A stretch of 64,000 nt of DNA. Origin: Deroplatys truncata (Eukaryota > Arthropoda > Insecta > Mantodea > Mantidae). Positions 38,608 to 49,334 of the stretch are shown piece after piece. The position numbers and the translations under genes were made by a program. Location: the NCBI GenBank assembly GCA_030765065.1, contig CM060978.1:113689692-113753691 (forward strand). Direction: 5' to 3'. A model generated the notes under the pieces. It saw nothing but the letters and a program-made list of their open reading frames with translations, had not been told where the DNA came from and searched no databases. The stretch's first letter is position 1, and every line of letters starts with the position of its first letter.

Positions 38608-39180
38608 TTATGTATTATATTCACAAGATTATCTCTACTCACTCTTCTACAAACTACTTTCACAAAAGCTTATTCTATCTACTTCTTAAATAATAAGATA
38701 AAATTTCATTGCACATATCGTTGTAAATATAAGGATACATAGGCTAAAGCGATAGTCAGATTTTTAAAATACAGATGACTATATGATGACTTTGAAATTC
38801 CATGCTCTTAGCATGACCACGAGGAAAATACAAACAGAGACTTCCAACTTGTATTTCAAAATTCAAACCAACAACAAAAAATTTCTCGGAAATGGTTAAC
38901 ACAATTTGACCTAAAATTTGTCCTTTACCGAGATTGCATTTTACGCAAGGTAAGATTTTGTCTCTCTCTTAGAATTTACCAGTAATACAACAAGTTGAGA
39001 ACGAGGAAAATTTTACAAGTTATTCCCAGAATATAAAATTCATGATACAAATTTTATTTTTCCTGCAAATATCTTAAACTTGCGGTATTTTACTAAAAAT
39101 CGTTAAGCTGTTTTTGAGAAATTCAAAACAATAACAAACATTTTTCCACATAAAAGGTTCTTTTCTACATGTTCTTGAAC
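38608..39180 (-). repeat. ACTTTCTCTAC repeat fragment in left arm
   Basis: Minus-strand copy beginning at the 3'-end block ('aaaatcttatgtattatat', 'caagattatctctactca'). It runs to the 'ttttccacataaaaggttc' block and is truncated before the 5' end. Confidence 0.65.
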
Positions 39181-39205
39181 ATTACACATAAAAATCTGGC
39201 TTTGC

Positions 39206-39325
39206 TTATTCAGTTTTTGTAGCCCTTTTCTTCGTGGTCTTGGCATTACTGATATTCGGCAGAGGGTCACTTGCTGGTGCGACCGGAGGGGCATCAACTT
39301 GGTTCGTTTCCCAAGGTCTCCACAT
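39206..39325 (-). CDS. 39-codon ORF in left palindrome arm, unknown
   Basis: The ORF starts MWRPWETNQ and ends KRATKTE. It is the mirror copy of 41437-41556 and lies downstream of a TATA-like 'ttatatag' in the same orientation. I do not recognise it. The WRPW letters equal the Groucho-binding tetrapeptide, but that motif works at the C-terminus of Hairy-type repressors, so this is probably chance. It could be a first coding exon, a short peptide or no gene at all. Confidence 0.25.
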   Translation of the reverse strand: MWRPWETNQVDAPPVAPASDPLPNISNAKTTKKRATKTE

Positions 39326-39668
39326 CTTAATTAAACTATTAAACGCTAATAACTATTAAACACTGCTAAACTTACAAAATTGCACTAAGTAAAACACTAT
39401 ATAACTTCTCTGAAGAAGTAATATAGAAGCTTAGCTGAACATGGAAGAAAAGCACGAGCGAACAGTCACAGCTGCTAAAAACCGAAGAAACAGCAGAAAT
39501 GACATTGCAACAACGCTTTGCTTTGGTGGAGCTGGAGAAAGGACCACGTGTTGTGTTTAAGGGATGGGAAGACCCTACTAATCGTTTACTGATGGGTTTA
39601 TGGTCAGGCTTCAAAGCTTTCCGTTCGCTTTGAAGCCGGTTGGGGAAAGGATGCCCGCGACTAGTTTA

Positions 39669-41093
39669 TATACATAGTTGCTTTTTTTGGGAAGGGCCTT
39701 AAGCACTCAGCTAGATATACTGCAAACAGCTTTCCTAAACCCCTGCTTGTTTCTTTTCTTCCACATGAGCTTAACACTATGTCTTATGAAGCAAGCATCT
39801 GAATTATATTTCTGCATTTGTACATAAATAAGCTCATATTACTTAATTTGTAATCATTTCTAAGCAAATATTTATCATGAATGTGCAATATGAATAGAAA
39901 AATAAACTATATATGTGTGTGAATTTCTAACAAATAGAAAAAGTCATGTGAATGCTGCATTTCACATTTTTTCTTGTCCCCCCTTTTATCTCACAAGAAA
40001 CTGCAAATTTATGAGTGTATAACAACAACAATAAGATTAATACATTTTATTATTATTATAAAAGTAGTTGTACACTAGACAAAGGGCAGCTTATTCCACA
40101 AGATTAATAAGACCTGCACTATCCAAACTGCTAAAAACAATTTTTATTATCAGGTACTTCATTGCAGAAGTGGCAACAATTAAACTTGTCAGTAGTTGTG
40201 AAATGTTTAGTCCAGGTAGTGTAGATGGGGTTGCCAACTTTCTCTTCTTTTGTATCATGACTTTGAAGGCAAGCCCAGGACCTCTAACCCGAGGGGAGGG
40301 GAGACCACAACAGTTCAATCCTCCAGCAAGAGAAATATTTTGGCTCAGTATTTCTGTTGTTTGGGAAAGTTGCCATGGTAATGTGACGTCATTATTGCTT
40401 GTCAAGCTATGGGAGTGAAGAACTTCTGTCCCCACACTGAATATTCTATTGCACCCTCAGGTAGCAGTTTGTAGGTTGTAACCTAAAAGCTTTAAATGAA
40501 GAGTCAGTCAGTGAGTAGGTGTAAGCATGTGAGCACTGAATGTCTTGGTTCCTTCTTTTTTGTTTGTTTGTTTTCAACAAAATAAAATACGATGTCATGT
40601 GTACCTATGAGTAGTCAATAAGTAGTGTGAGATTGTGAATACCTATTACAAGTAAATTTGTGCTTCTTTCTTTTTATATATATGTTTCCAATTATATCAA
40701 GTGCATTTTGTTACAAACTCTGTTTAATAGGTGGAATAATAAGAACAAGAACATAACCTGTTAATTACTGGGTAGCCAATTAATTCATTGCAAATTTCTG
40801 TAAAGAAACAAAATATAAGCTTTGGGAAGTTGTATAATATAAAATTAAAAGATTTTTGTTTTTCTGAATTTTGTTGGTTATGCTCTATTGTATACTTTCA
40901 AATAATAGAAGACTTTGGTTTCTTGGACAACAGTATTGACTTAATATGCAAACAAGTAGGGTGAATAATATTAATAGTTATTCCAATTTTAGCATGCATT
41001 TTTTTTCATACAGCATTTTTCACTTTTTTTCTACACCACAAGCCCCCACCTAATGGGTTTAATAAATGCTAAATTACATAGAATGAATACAGC
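39669..41093. other. palindrome spacer, CpG-poor
   Basis: 1425 bp between the arms, with very few CpGs (for example 'tgacgtcatt' near 40383). It resembles the DNA right of 42.9 kb more than the arms. A remnant of the dispersed repeat's 3' end lies near 39925-39965 ('aaagtcatgtgaatg'). The ORFs at 40068-40435 overlap on both strands and are not recognised. Confidence 0.6.
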
Positions 41094-41124
41094 TAAACTA
41101 GTCGCGGGCATCCTTTCCCCAACC

Positions 41125-41155
41125 GGCTTCAAAGCGAACGGAAAGCTTTGAAGCC
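41125..41155. repeat. short perfect hairpin at arm inner end
   Basis: 'ggcttcaaagc', 9 nt loop, 'gctttgaagcc'. The mirror copy is at 39607-39637. It sits about 30 bp inside the arm's inner end and could be a protein-binding site or the subterminal hairpin of an element. Confidence 0.7.
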
Positions 41156-41436
41156 TGACCATAAACCCATCAGTAAACGATTAGTAGGGTCTTCCCATCC
41201 CTTAAACACAACACGTGGTCCTTTCTCCAGCTCCACCAAAGCAAAGCGTTGTTGCAATGTCATTTCTGCTGTTTCTTCGGTTTTTAGCAGCTGTGACTGT
41301 TCGCTCGTGCTTTTCTTCCATGTTCAGCTAAGCTTCTATATTACTTCTTCAGAGAAGTTATATAGTGTTTTACTTAGTGCAGTTTTGTAAGTTTAGCAGT
41401 GTTTAATAGTTATTAGCGTTTAATAGTTTAATTAAG

Positions 41437-41556
41437 ATGTGGAGACCTTGGGAAACGAACCAAGTTGATGCCCCTCCGGTCGCACCAGCAAGTGACCCTC
41501 TGCCGAATATCAGTAATGCCAAGACCACGAAGAAAAGGGCTACAAAAACTGAATAA
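41437..41556 (+). CDS. 39-codon ORF in right palindrome arm, unknown
   Basis: Identical in layout to the ORF at 39206-39325 and pointing away from the palindrome centre. 'agttatatagtg' near 41357-41368 could serve as a TATA box, with an initiator-like 'gcagtt' about 20 nt on. Rich in Pro and Ala in the middle and Lys/Thr at the end. No family recognised. Confidence 0.25.
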   Translation: MWRPWETNQVDAPPVAPASDPLPNISNAKTTKKRATKTE

Positions 41557-41581
41557 GCAAAGCCAGATTTTTATGTGTAAT

Positions 41582-42154
41582 GTTCAAGAACATGTAGAAA
41601 AGAACCTTTTATGTGGAAAAATGTTTGTTATTGTTTTGAATTTCTCAAAAACAGCTTAACGATTTTTAGTAAAATACCGCAAGTTTAAGATATTTGCAGG
41701 AAAAATAAAATTTGTATCATGAATTTTATATTCTGGGAATAACTTGTAAAATTTTCCTCGTTCTCAACTTGTTGTATTACTGGTAAATTCTAAGAGAGAG
41801 ACAAAATCTTACCTTGCGTAAAATGCAATCTCGGTAAAGGACAAATTTTAGGTCAAATTGTGTTAACCATTTCCGAGAAATTTTTTGTTGTTGGTTTGAA
41901 TTTTGAAATACAAGTTGGAAGTCTCTGTTTGTATTTTCCTCGTGGTCATGCTAAGAGCATGGAATTTCAAAGTCATCATATAGTCATCTGTATTTTAAAA
42001 ATCTGACTATCGCTTTAGCCTATGTATCCTTATATTTACAACGATATGTGCAATGAAATTTTATCTTATTATTTAAGAAGTAGATAGAATAAGCTTTTGT
42101 GAAAGTAGTTTGTAGAAGAGTGAGTAGAGATAATCTTGTGAATATAATACATAA
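41582..42154 (+). repeat. ACTTTCTCTAC repeat fragment in right arm
   Basis: Mirror image of the fragment at 38608-39180. Confidence 0.65.
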
Positions 42155-42859
42155 GATTTTTTTTTTATTTTCTTTCTTTTGCCTTCGTATTTTTACTTAT
42201 CCTGCATTTTATAATAAAGCTATTCATTTAAGTAAACAGAAGATGTCATGCTTATAAATCTTACACCTTAAACAATACACAACTTCTTGTATTAGCTTTA
42301 TATTAATAAAACATTGTTGTGATACAAGTGATAAAAAACTTTTTACCATAGCTCCGCGCACAGCATAATCAAAAATGATGCTTTGATTTGGGAGTAAGAG
42401 TTCCTTTCAAAATAAATTAATATTTATGTATTTTAATTATTTAATGATAGTCCAACAATGTATAGTTTATTCGGAACATGTTTCTAAGTTTCTCTCGGAT
42501 ATGTTAACATGCATTTCTATTCTTGTAGCGCAGTATATTAGTTCAGATCATTCATTAGTTCAGTTATATTTTAAAGCGTTTGCAACTTAAATGTAATTAC
42601 TATGCGATTCATAGTTATTTACATAGTTATTTTGTGTGTAAAGCAAGCAGACAAACTGCATGATTGTATTCTGTACATGTGGAAATCACCTGCAAAGTTT
42701 TGCTTTTAAATACTATTTTTAATTTTGGCAACAACGCGCATATGCACATGGATGTCACTAAGATTTTATGGTGCTTGCGGTTAGGGAGGGTAGGGAACAA
42801 GTGTTTGGCTACTGCACAAAGGTCGCCGCTTGGGGATCCGAAAGCTGCGATGAACATAA

Positions 42860-44795
42860 ACCTAAGTGCTTAGTGCCACTTCACACACCATGTTAAAACT
42901 ATTTGATTTCTATCAACACAATGATGGATTGCATATTATGAAAAACTGCCAAAAATCTCAATATATTTTTTCAATAGTTATGGGGGATCTAGGAATCCTT
43001 TTGCCTCTAACCGCACCCTAATTACATTATTGCTAAAATTTAAACAGCCCAAATTGTGTATACTGTCAGGGAACTTTCAGAGCCAGTAACTAGAGCTTAT
43101 TTTTCTGCCACCTTTGCATTTTGAAGCACAAATGTTATGCATTTTAGTGCTTATACAAGTAAATAAAAATTATGAACTGTATAAGGGGTTTTCTCCTGAA
43201 TTAATAATTTTGGATTTAATAATTTAGGACATGGTATTTTATAACTAGCATTTGCTGTTTTTTCCCCTTGAATATGAAGTTCTGTAAAATTTGTCTAAAA
43301 CTAAATAGTATAAAAAATAAATTCATTAATTTTGCTAAATAAAATCTTTTCATACAAAAATAGAAAACAAAGCAAACAAAATCATAGCAGAAAAGTGCAT
43401 AGCTAAGTGAAAAGAAAAAAAAAACAAAAAAAAAAAAACAAAAAACAAAAAAAAAAAACACACACGCACGCACACGCCCATGCCCACGCACGCACACACT
43501 ATATATATATATTGTTCATTTTTCTGAAAACACCCTATGGCAGTGCATGCTGTAACAAATGCACATCCATTCCATTCCAACATATTGTGACGTGTGGGTC
43601 ACATTGCCCAAACTGGTGCTTATACCAGATGTCATGGAAGCCCTGGTGGCTTCAACAAGTGGGATGAGGAAGGGGACATAATTTTCTAGACGGGAGAGCT
43701 TCACCTAGCAGAGAGGGAAGGGGGTGTGCTGCTGGGTATAGCAGTGGAAAAGTGTGGCTGCTAACTATGGCATGTAACTCTGGTTCCAAATTTAGTTTTA
43801 ATTATCTACAGTACTACTCCACACTACAATAAACATGTCAGCAATATTTAGTTAGCTGAAGTTCTACTCTACATTAACACAAATATCAACCAATGATAAG
43901 GCTGCATTGGACAAGTTTAGCTGTGGTACAAATAAGTTGAGCTCTCCATGTTCCGGAGGTCTTGTGGCATTGCTGAAGATTAGATTAAAGATTAAAAGAC
44001 TGAGTGTCACAGATTCCTGTTAGCACATGTAGCAGAGACTGCTGTCAAAAAAACTCTTAACTTTAAATACCCAAGGAGTATGCTGACTAGTATTTTATCC
44101 AGTACTGACATTTGTGGGTGTCAGCATGATTTTGCACACTCCATCCATGTGCTGAAAGCTTCGTGAATATCTGGAAACGTTCTTTAAAACATCGTATGAT
44201 ACTTCTGTGCTTACATAAAGATCTGGAAAATGACTCACCAGAATTTCTAAAGCCAATTTTATCGTTCTTCTTAAGAAAAGGTTTGTTCTGAACATTCTAG
44301 CCTTATAAAATTATATTTATCACATTCTTGTAAAATAAAACTATAACTGTCACAATATAATTAGGTAATTATTCGACATGCACACCAATTTTCAGAAATA
44401 CCTAAACTAGCTAAGTTGATGAAAATTGTTGATATCTAGACAGCTTAAAGTTTGTGCTCTAGTCACAGTCCTGTATCCTTCTGATTAGGTGTCATTTATG
44501 TCATTAGAATTTCCTTGCAGTGTTAAAATTGCAATAGTCATGCAGCCATTTCAGCTGACACCAAATTAATTAAGTGAATGCTTTTTAACATTCTGCTTGC
44601 ACAGTTCAAAGTTTTTCATCTTTCCAGCTTCTTTTTTCTGCCCCTATCAAACTCCATATCTAGCAAGTCCCCAACCCCCAAAAGAAACGAAAGAAAACAA
44701 AACAAAATGGACAGAGGACTGCCCAAGCAAAGGCCATTCTATTTTCAAATAATAAAGGAAATAGACATTAAGATATCTGCAATTCAATGATATTC
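42860..44795. other. CpG-poor, probably intronic DNA
   Basis: A-rich low-complexity DNA with (CA/CG) and (AT)n tracts lies at 43413-43511. No HECT-domain exon, which would be expected next downstream of the Hecw exon, was recognised on the minus strand. Confidence 0.5.
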
Positions 44796-44799
44796 CTAC

Positions 44800-45086
44800 C
44801 TCAGTAAGATGGTAAGATCAATGTCATCGCTCAATCGATCCAGAGCCATAGTCCCATCAACACGCACTGCATTTATCTTGTCCCGAAGTGTTTGCGAGGT
44901 ACCCACTGGAGCATGCCTCTCCTTCAAGATATCCAAAATGTTAGGCTGGCGCAAGAACGCCACTACTTTCTCATTGTATGCTGTTGGAATATCTGGTGGA
45001 GCCATGACACGAGGCACAATGGCTCCAGATAAGCTCACAGGACTGCAACCACAATTCACGGTGGGCCTTGGAGGTGGTGCTGGTGC
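44800..45086 (-). CDS. Hecw: internal exon of HECW-type E3 ubiquitin ligase
   Basis: One 287-bp exon on the minus strand. The acceptor is 'ttattttcag' before GCACCAGC at 45086, and the donor is 'ag|gtagga' with the intron starting at 44799. It opens in phase 0 and ends two bases into a codon. The peptide begins APAPPPRPT. After about 45 residues it contains the block AYNEKVVAFLRQPNILDIL, then ALDRLSDDIDLTILL, which I recognise from HECW1/HECW2 and fly Hecw. This is the helical-box region before the C-terminal HECT domain. HECW proteins carry C2, WW and HECT domains and transfer ubiquitin to substrates such as p53-family or cytoskeletal proteins. Those domains lie on other exons not seen here. 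The flanking DNA is CpG-poor, as expected for a methylated gene body. The longer ORF down to the in-frame stop at 44796 includes four intronic bases. Confidence 0.85.
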
Positions 45087-47984
45087 CTGAAAATAACTTT
45101 TCTTGTACAACTTTCACCCTTGTATTGTCAAATAGATATAATGAAACTTAACCAAACAGGTGACCTTACCACTACAGTAAAAAATGCATCAATATGGTCA
45201 CCAACATTTATAATAAGCAGTAGATCAAGGGGTAACTGAATACTACACACTGTGATGTTTATTCTGCTTATTGCAAGTGTTTGCATTTCAAATCCCTTGA
45301 TGAAGTAAGCAGTTCAAGATGTAGCACATCTCCAATGCGATACAAATTGATCGCACATTGATCCAAAGAAGCAACATGTAAAATATCTAAACTTAAGGAT
45401 ACTCAAGAAGCCTTAATAATTCAACAGAACTCAAGAATTGGGTGCAAACATTGTGCTTAAGAGTTCTTTTTAAGACCTAACTCCCTCTTTCTTCCACTCG
45501 TTAAGATATTTATAATCCCATTCTGTGTCTTCTCTAGAAGAATGTGTGTACAATATCCAATTGATATTTCTATTTTACACATTTTATTGTTGAATTATTG
45601 TGATTATAAAAGAACATCTCTGTTCAGCATTTGCTAGCATTCGTATTTAGATCTTTCTTTCCCCTTTCTGCACATATGCACTTTTTTCCTTTCTTGAATT
45701 TTTCCAGAAGATTATGGCATTTTTCAAAATTGTATTGATGTGGCATGTTAATTAAATTCATTGAAGCCTCCATTTCCCCAGTGTATTCTAAGCTATTTAA
45801 TCACCTGATGCAATTCAAAACTCATTGCATACACTTCATTAGAGCATTAGGCTCTTTAGACACTTTCTCATACTAGTACAAGTTACAGATTCTCATCTTG
45901 GTTTCATCAAGCCACTAATATGTTGAATAAGTTCTTCTAGGAGCATAAGGAAACTAAGTATTTGAAATGGTGCCCTACAAAAGTGGAAATGATTCTGCAG
46001 CTCACATACCCAAAAGCAATTGTAACTTAAATGCTACAGCAAACAAGTAATTTTAGTACCAAGTGACATATTCTGTGTACATTCTGCATTTCACATTAAA
46101 AACATTTGTTTAGCTTTGTAACAAGTGACAATCTGCATTACATGCAGCAGCAAGTATATTAAACAATTTAAATATCTTACATCAAACTTAAGAGAGAATA
46201 ATAGAAAGCAATATTTCCCACATATAGGTGTACTCAGGTTTTAACACCATGCATTAAAAAAAGTAAATAAGATTTTCTTTCACAATCAATGAGTAAGCAC
46301 AGTTACATTCCTTGTGAGCTAGAATTGAATTTAAAATGGGTCTATCTTCTCTATCATATTCCTAAACCCATAAAAAGGAAATTTAAAATGTTTAATTAAA
46401 AAAATAGGCTTTTATGTTTACTTTTAATCTGAAATTTGTTTTTAATATTCAGTTTGGAAATAATATAAAAAAATACTTTTCCGGAAACAGCAAAAGTGGA
46501 TTATGCATATATCACAAACATTTAATCTCTTTTTCTAAAATTTCCATAGTTAATGATTAAAACTAGCTTTTTCTTGTGTATTATTCACTGCTCACAAAAA
46601 CTGCAGTATTTGCAGAAATCTGTAATTCCTCCAAAACTAACTTTTATTTTGTGTCTAGCTTGCACTAAATACGTACATTTTTGCACCTGGAGAAGAAAAA
46701 AAATGCAACGAAATTTCAAAATTATTTTTCTCAAAATCACAATGCACTTTGCACAAAACTTTACTATAATTTGTTTACAAAACAGTAAAATTGGAAGCAA
46801 AAGATTACCTTTATATATGCATATGATGCAAAGGACCTTTATACTAAGTGATCCTTTTAATTTTTGAAAAATGCAAGATATTTTAAACTTTTGTATACTG
46901 CTTTGTTAACTTATACATAGTCATTTCTAAAAAAAATCTGCAATATGTATAAATACAAGTAAATTAACAAACATTGTTCATATAAGAAAGAAACAAAGAA
47001 AAAATATACATAAAAGCAGCATTTCACACATGCACCAAATAAGGCAGAAGGCAACAGCTTGCAGGGGACAAAAAGGCAAGAACACTAACTACATAAACCA
47101 GCAGTGATTAAAAAAACAGATTGCCCAAAATAATGTAACTAGATACTTGCCTTAAAACTGATCAGCAAAATATGCTACAAAATACACTGAATAACATGAC
47201 AGCTGTTTTAATACACATGCTTCTATTTTTACTTGTGTAACTCAAATCACTTTACCACATTGATATTTGATGCACTTGTCACCTAATACAAAACCTCTAT
47301 CTGATGCATAGGTGCATCCCAGAGGCTTTTTATGTACAAGAAAGTATTGAAATCAATGCCACTGGTAGACAGCTTAGTTGAGATATTATCAGCTTTGAAG
47401 TATTTCTCATTTCTGTCTAAAATACTTTGGTGCAGAGAATAAATTTATGACAGCAGCCTATACTTCAATAGTACAAAATAAGGGCTTTGAAGTTAAGTAC
47501 AAATTACAATTTTCTCCAAGTCTGCAGCTGCAATGAATATCCATCAAAATAAGATAATGCCCTGTTGAGTTAAATAAAATAATAACCCGCTAAGTTACTC
47601 TGAACAAAAATTATTGACATTCAATTAGTGCTTTATACTGCTATGTTGACATGCCACAATCTCGCTGGAAATTAACACATAAATCGAGGAGAGCTTTTTC
47701 AAAATTTTATAAATGCAGGATATTGAATTTTTCAGGAAGTGCATCCCCCCCCCACCTAGAGAGAGTCATTAGAAGAATTTAATATCTTTTCCAGCATTAG
47801 ATCTTATTGTTTTAAATAGAATGTCCTAGTAAGATAAATTGAAACAAAATTTGCATTATGCAGGATTATAGGATGATTTATTCAGGTTTTTCAAAACTTA
47901 ATAAATGTATGTTTACATAAAAGAAAAAATTGTTCTAATTCTGTGTTACAGTTTCAGTTTTGTTCTTTATTTGTATGCAACTAC

Positions 47985-48027
<43 letters not shown>

Positions 48028-48240
48028 TTATTATAATAATTCCTATGCATATACAAGTTTTCAGTTTACTGTTGGCTGCATTATCACTTATTACATACTA
48101 AACATTTGTTTTTAATTTTATTTTGTCAACTTTATTCAGAATAAATATAATAATTAACAACAAAAGCAAAACACAAAATGAATACGTTAACATGCAATGA
48201 TTTATCCTTAATAGTGCACATAGTACAATAATCTAAGCTA
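45087..48240. other. CpG-poor, probably Hecw intron
   Basis: Very AT-rich with few CpGs (roughly a dozen in 2.5 kb by eye). No upstream Hecw exon such as a WW domain was recognised. (TTTA)n at about 47985-48028. Confidence 0.5.
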
Positions 48241-48267
48241 CTAAAGTCATGTATCATTTACAAAATA

Positions 48268-48603
48268 CTAGCGGACCCGACAGACGTTCTGTTTGTTCAT
48301 AATTTGTTCCTGTTTCTCGGTGTGACTATATTGGCATCGTGTGTTAATTTGTTGTTCTGCATTTCCCATGAAGTAGATCTGCAAAAATTTAGGATCGATA
48401 TCAGGTATTGAGAACAGAGAACCAATTCGATGATACACTTGGCCCTGAATCTTAAATGTTGAATTAAAATTACAGCCATCCTCATTCTCAATGATTTTTG
48501 TTGCTCCAAATGATGTCATTTGGAAGCAAGAATTGAATTTACGAATTTTACGCAAAAACAATTTTGATTGAGATGTATTTCCAGCCAATAGTGCCCTGTG
48601 CAC
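48268..48603 (-). pseudogene. Helitron replicase/helicase fragment
   Basis: A 111-residue open segment with the blocks KLFLRKIRKFNSCFQMTSFG, QGQVYHRIGSL and KFLQIYFMGNAEQQ. This order is characteristic of the region before the Helitron-like N (Rep) domain of animal Helitron proteins. Nothing of the Rep HUH motif or the PIF1 helicase follows. The frame stops near 'ctagcggacccgacagacg', a sequence that itself looks like a repeat end. A broken, inactive remnant. Confidence 0.7.
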
Positions 48604-48838
48604 ATTGCTACGCCACTAACTGAAATAAATTTGAAGGAAAGACATTACACAAATATTCAATTTATTTTGAGTCATTTTATCGATTTTGTACCAACTCAGA
48701 AACCTTCATGGGCTCATGCACAACACTTTGATGAAGATCATCACATGATCAAATGCATAGTTTACAATTCTATAAAGGACATACAGACAAACAATCATTT
48801 TTATATATATAGAAGATTGAGCATTGCTAGCCTGATAT

Positions 48839-49330
48839 CTAGACATGGCCAGATTTGTAGTTGTTCCCTAAGACATCTTTGTAGAATGAAATTGCATCAT
48901 CTGGTACTTCAAAATACTTGAATAGTGCAGAAACGTCCTTCATCTTTCCTTTGCTAACCATGTTTTGCTTTGATAGAACAATGGATGATGGTAGTGCTGG
49001 ATGGCATGATTTTCTCCTAAGAACTTGAACTTCAACAGAATCTCCGAAGTATGTAGCATTCACTGATACATTAACATTATTCTTTACTTAACTTGTATGC
49101 AACGACATGCTGATTATTCATTTTGAATGGTAACCTAGGTTTTAGTACTTCTTTTGCACTATCCTTTAGGCTTTTAATTTCCCAGTCTTCATTGAGTACA
49201 TTCAGGGTACCGTGTCCCTTTAACATGCCATAGCATTCTTTAAGATACCATAATACTTTAAGTTGCCATAATATTCTTTAAGAGACAAAATGATTTCTTT
49301 TTTTTCTCTATGATTTCTCAATTCTACCAA
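48839..49330 (-). pseudogene. possible transposon protein C-terminus, unknown family
   Basis: The minus-strand ORF 48839-49063 (74 codons; LRRKSCHPALPSSIVLSKQN near its start, then KMKDVSALFKYF and SFYKDVL) has the look of a transposon-protein C-terminus. Upstream, 49085-49200, the frame can be read as LNEDWEIKSLKDSAKEVLKP-like. This layout reminds me of insect DUF7869-type transposon proteins, but I am not sure. It lies 5' of the Helitron fragment on the same strand and may be unrelated. Confidence 0.3.
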
Positions 49331-49334
49331 AAAC

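Larger units (their letters stand above)
37904..39668 (+). repeat. left arm of large inverted repeat
   Basis: This 1765-bp arm is the reverse complement of 41094-42858. Paired positions always add up to 80762, so there is no indel between the arms. I saw only three substitutions, near 37908, 37919 and 39378, and even a 10-A run is the same length in both. The arm holds a dispersed-repeat fragment (38608-39180), a 39-codon ORF (39206-39325, minus strand) and a CpG-rich promoter-like inner end. Confidence 0.95.
41094..42858 (-). repeat. right arm of large inverted repeat
   Basis: Reverse complement of 37904-39668. It keeps its CpGs although the DNA on both sides of it is CpG-poor, which suggests that this arm is the newer arrival. 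A 5-bp 'taaac' occurs at each border (41094-41098 and 42857-42861), which could be a target duplication or chance. It includes the mirror dispersed-repeat fragment (41582-42154). Confidence 0.95.

Noticed and set aside
40068-40435. Overlapping ORFs of 114-116 codons in the palindrome spacer
   Set aside because: They overlap on opposite strands, change over the same bases and have no recognisable family.
41437-41448. WRPW motif as a Groucho-recruiting signal
   Set aside because: The motif acts at the C-terminus of Hairy-type proteins. Here it is at residues 2-5 of a short, unverified ORF.
43413-43511. A-rich and (CA)/(AT) low-complexity tract as a regulatory site
   Set aside because: Simple sequence only. 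The ORFs crossing it are Lys- or Phe-rich artefacts.
44809-45090. Plus-strand ORF opposite the Hecw exon
   Set aside because: A shadow of the minus-strand coding exon, which has matching splice sites and a recognised peptide.
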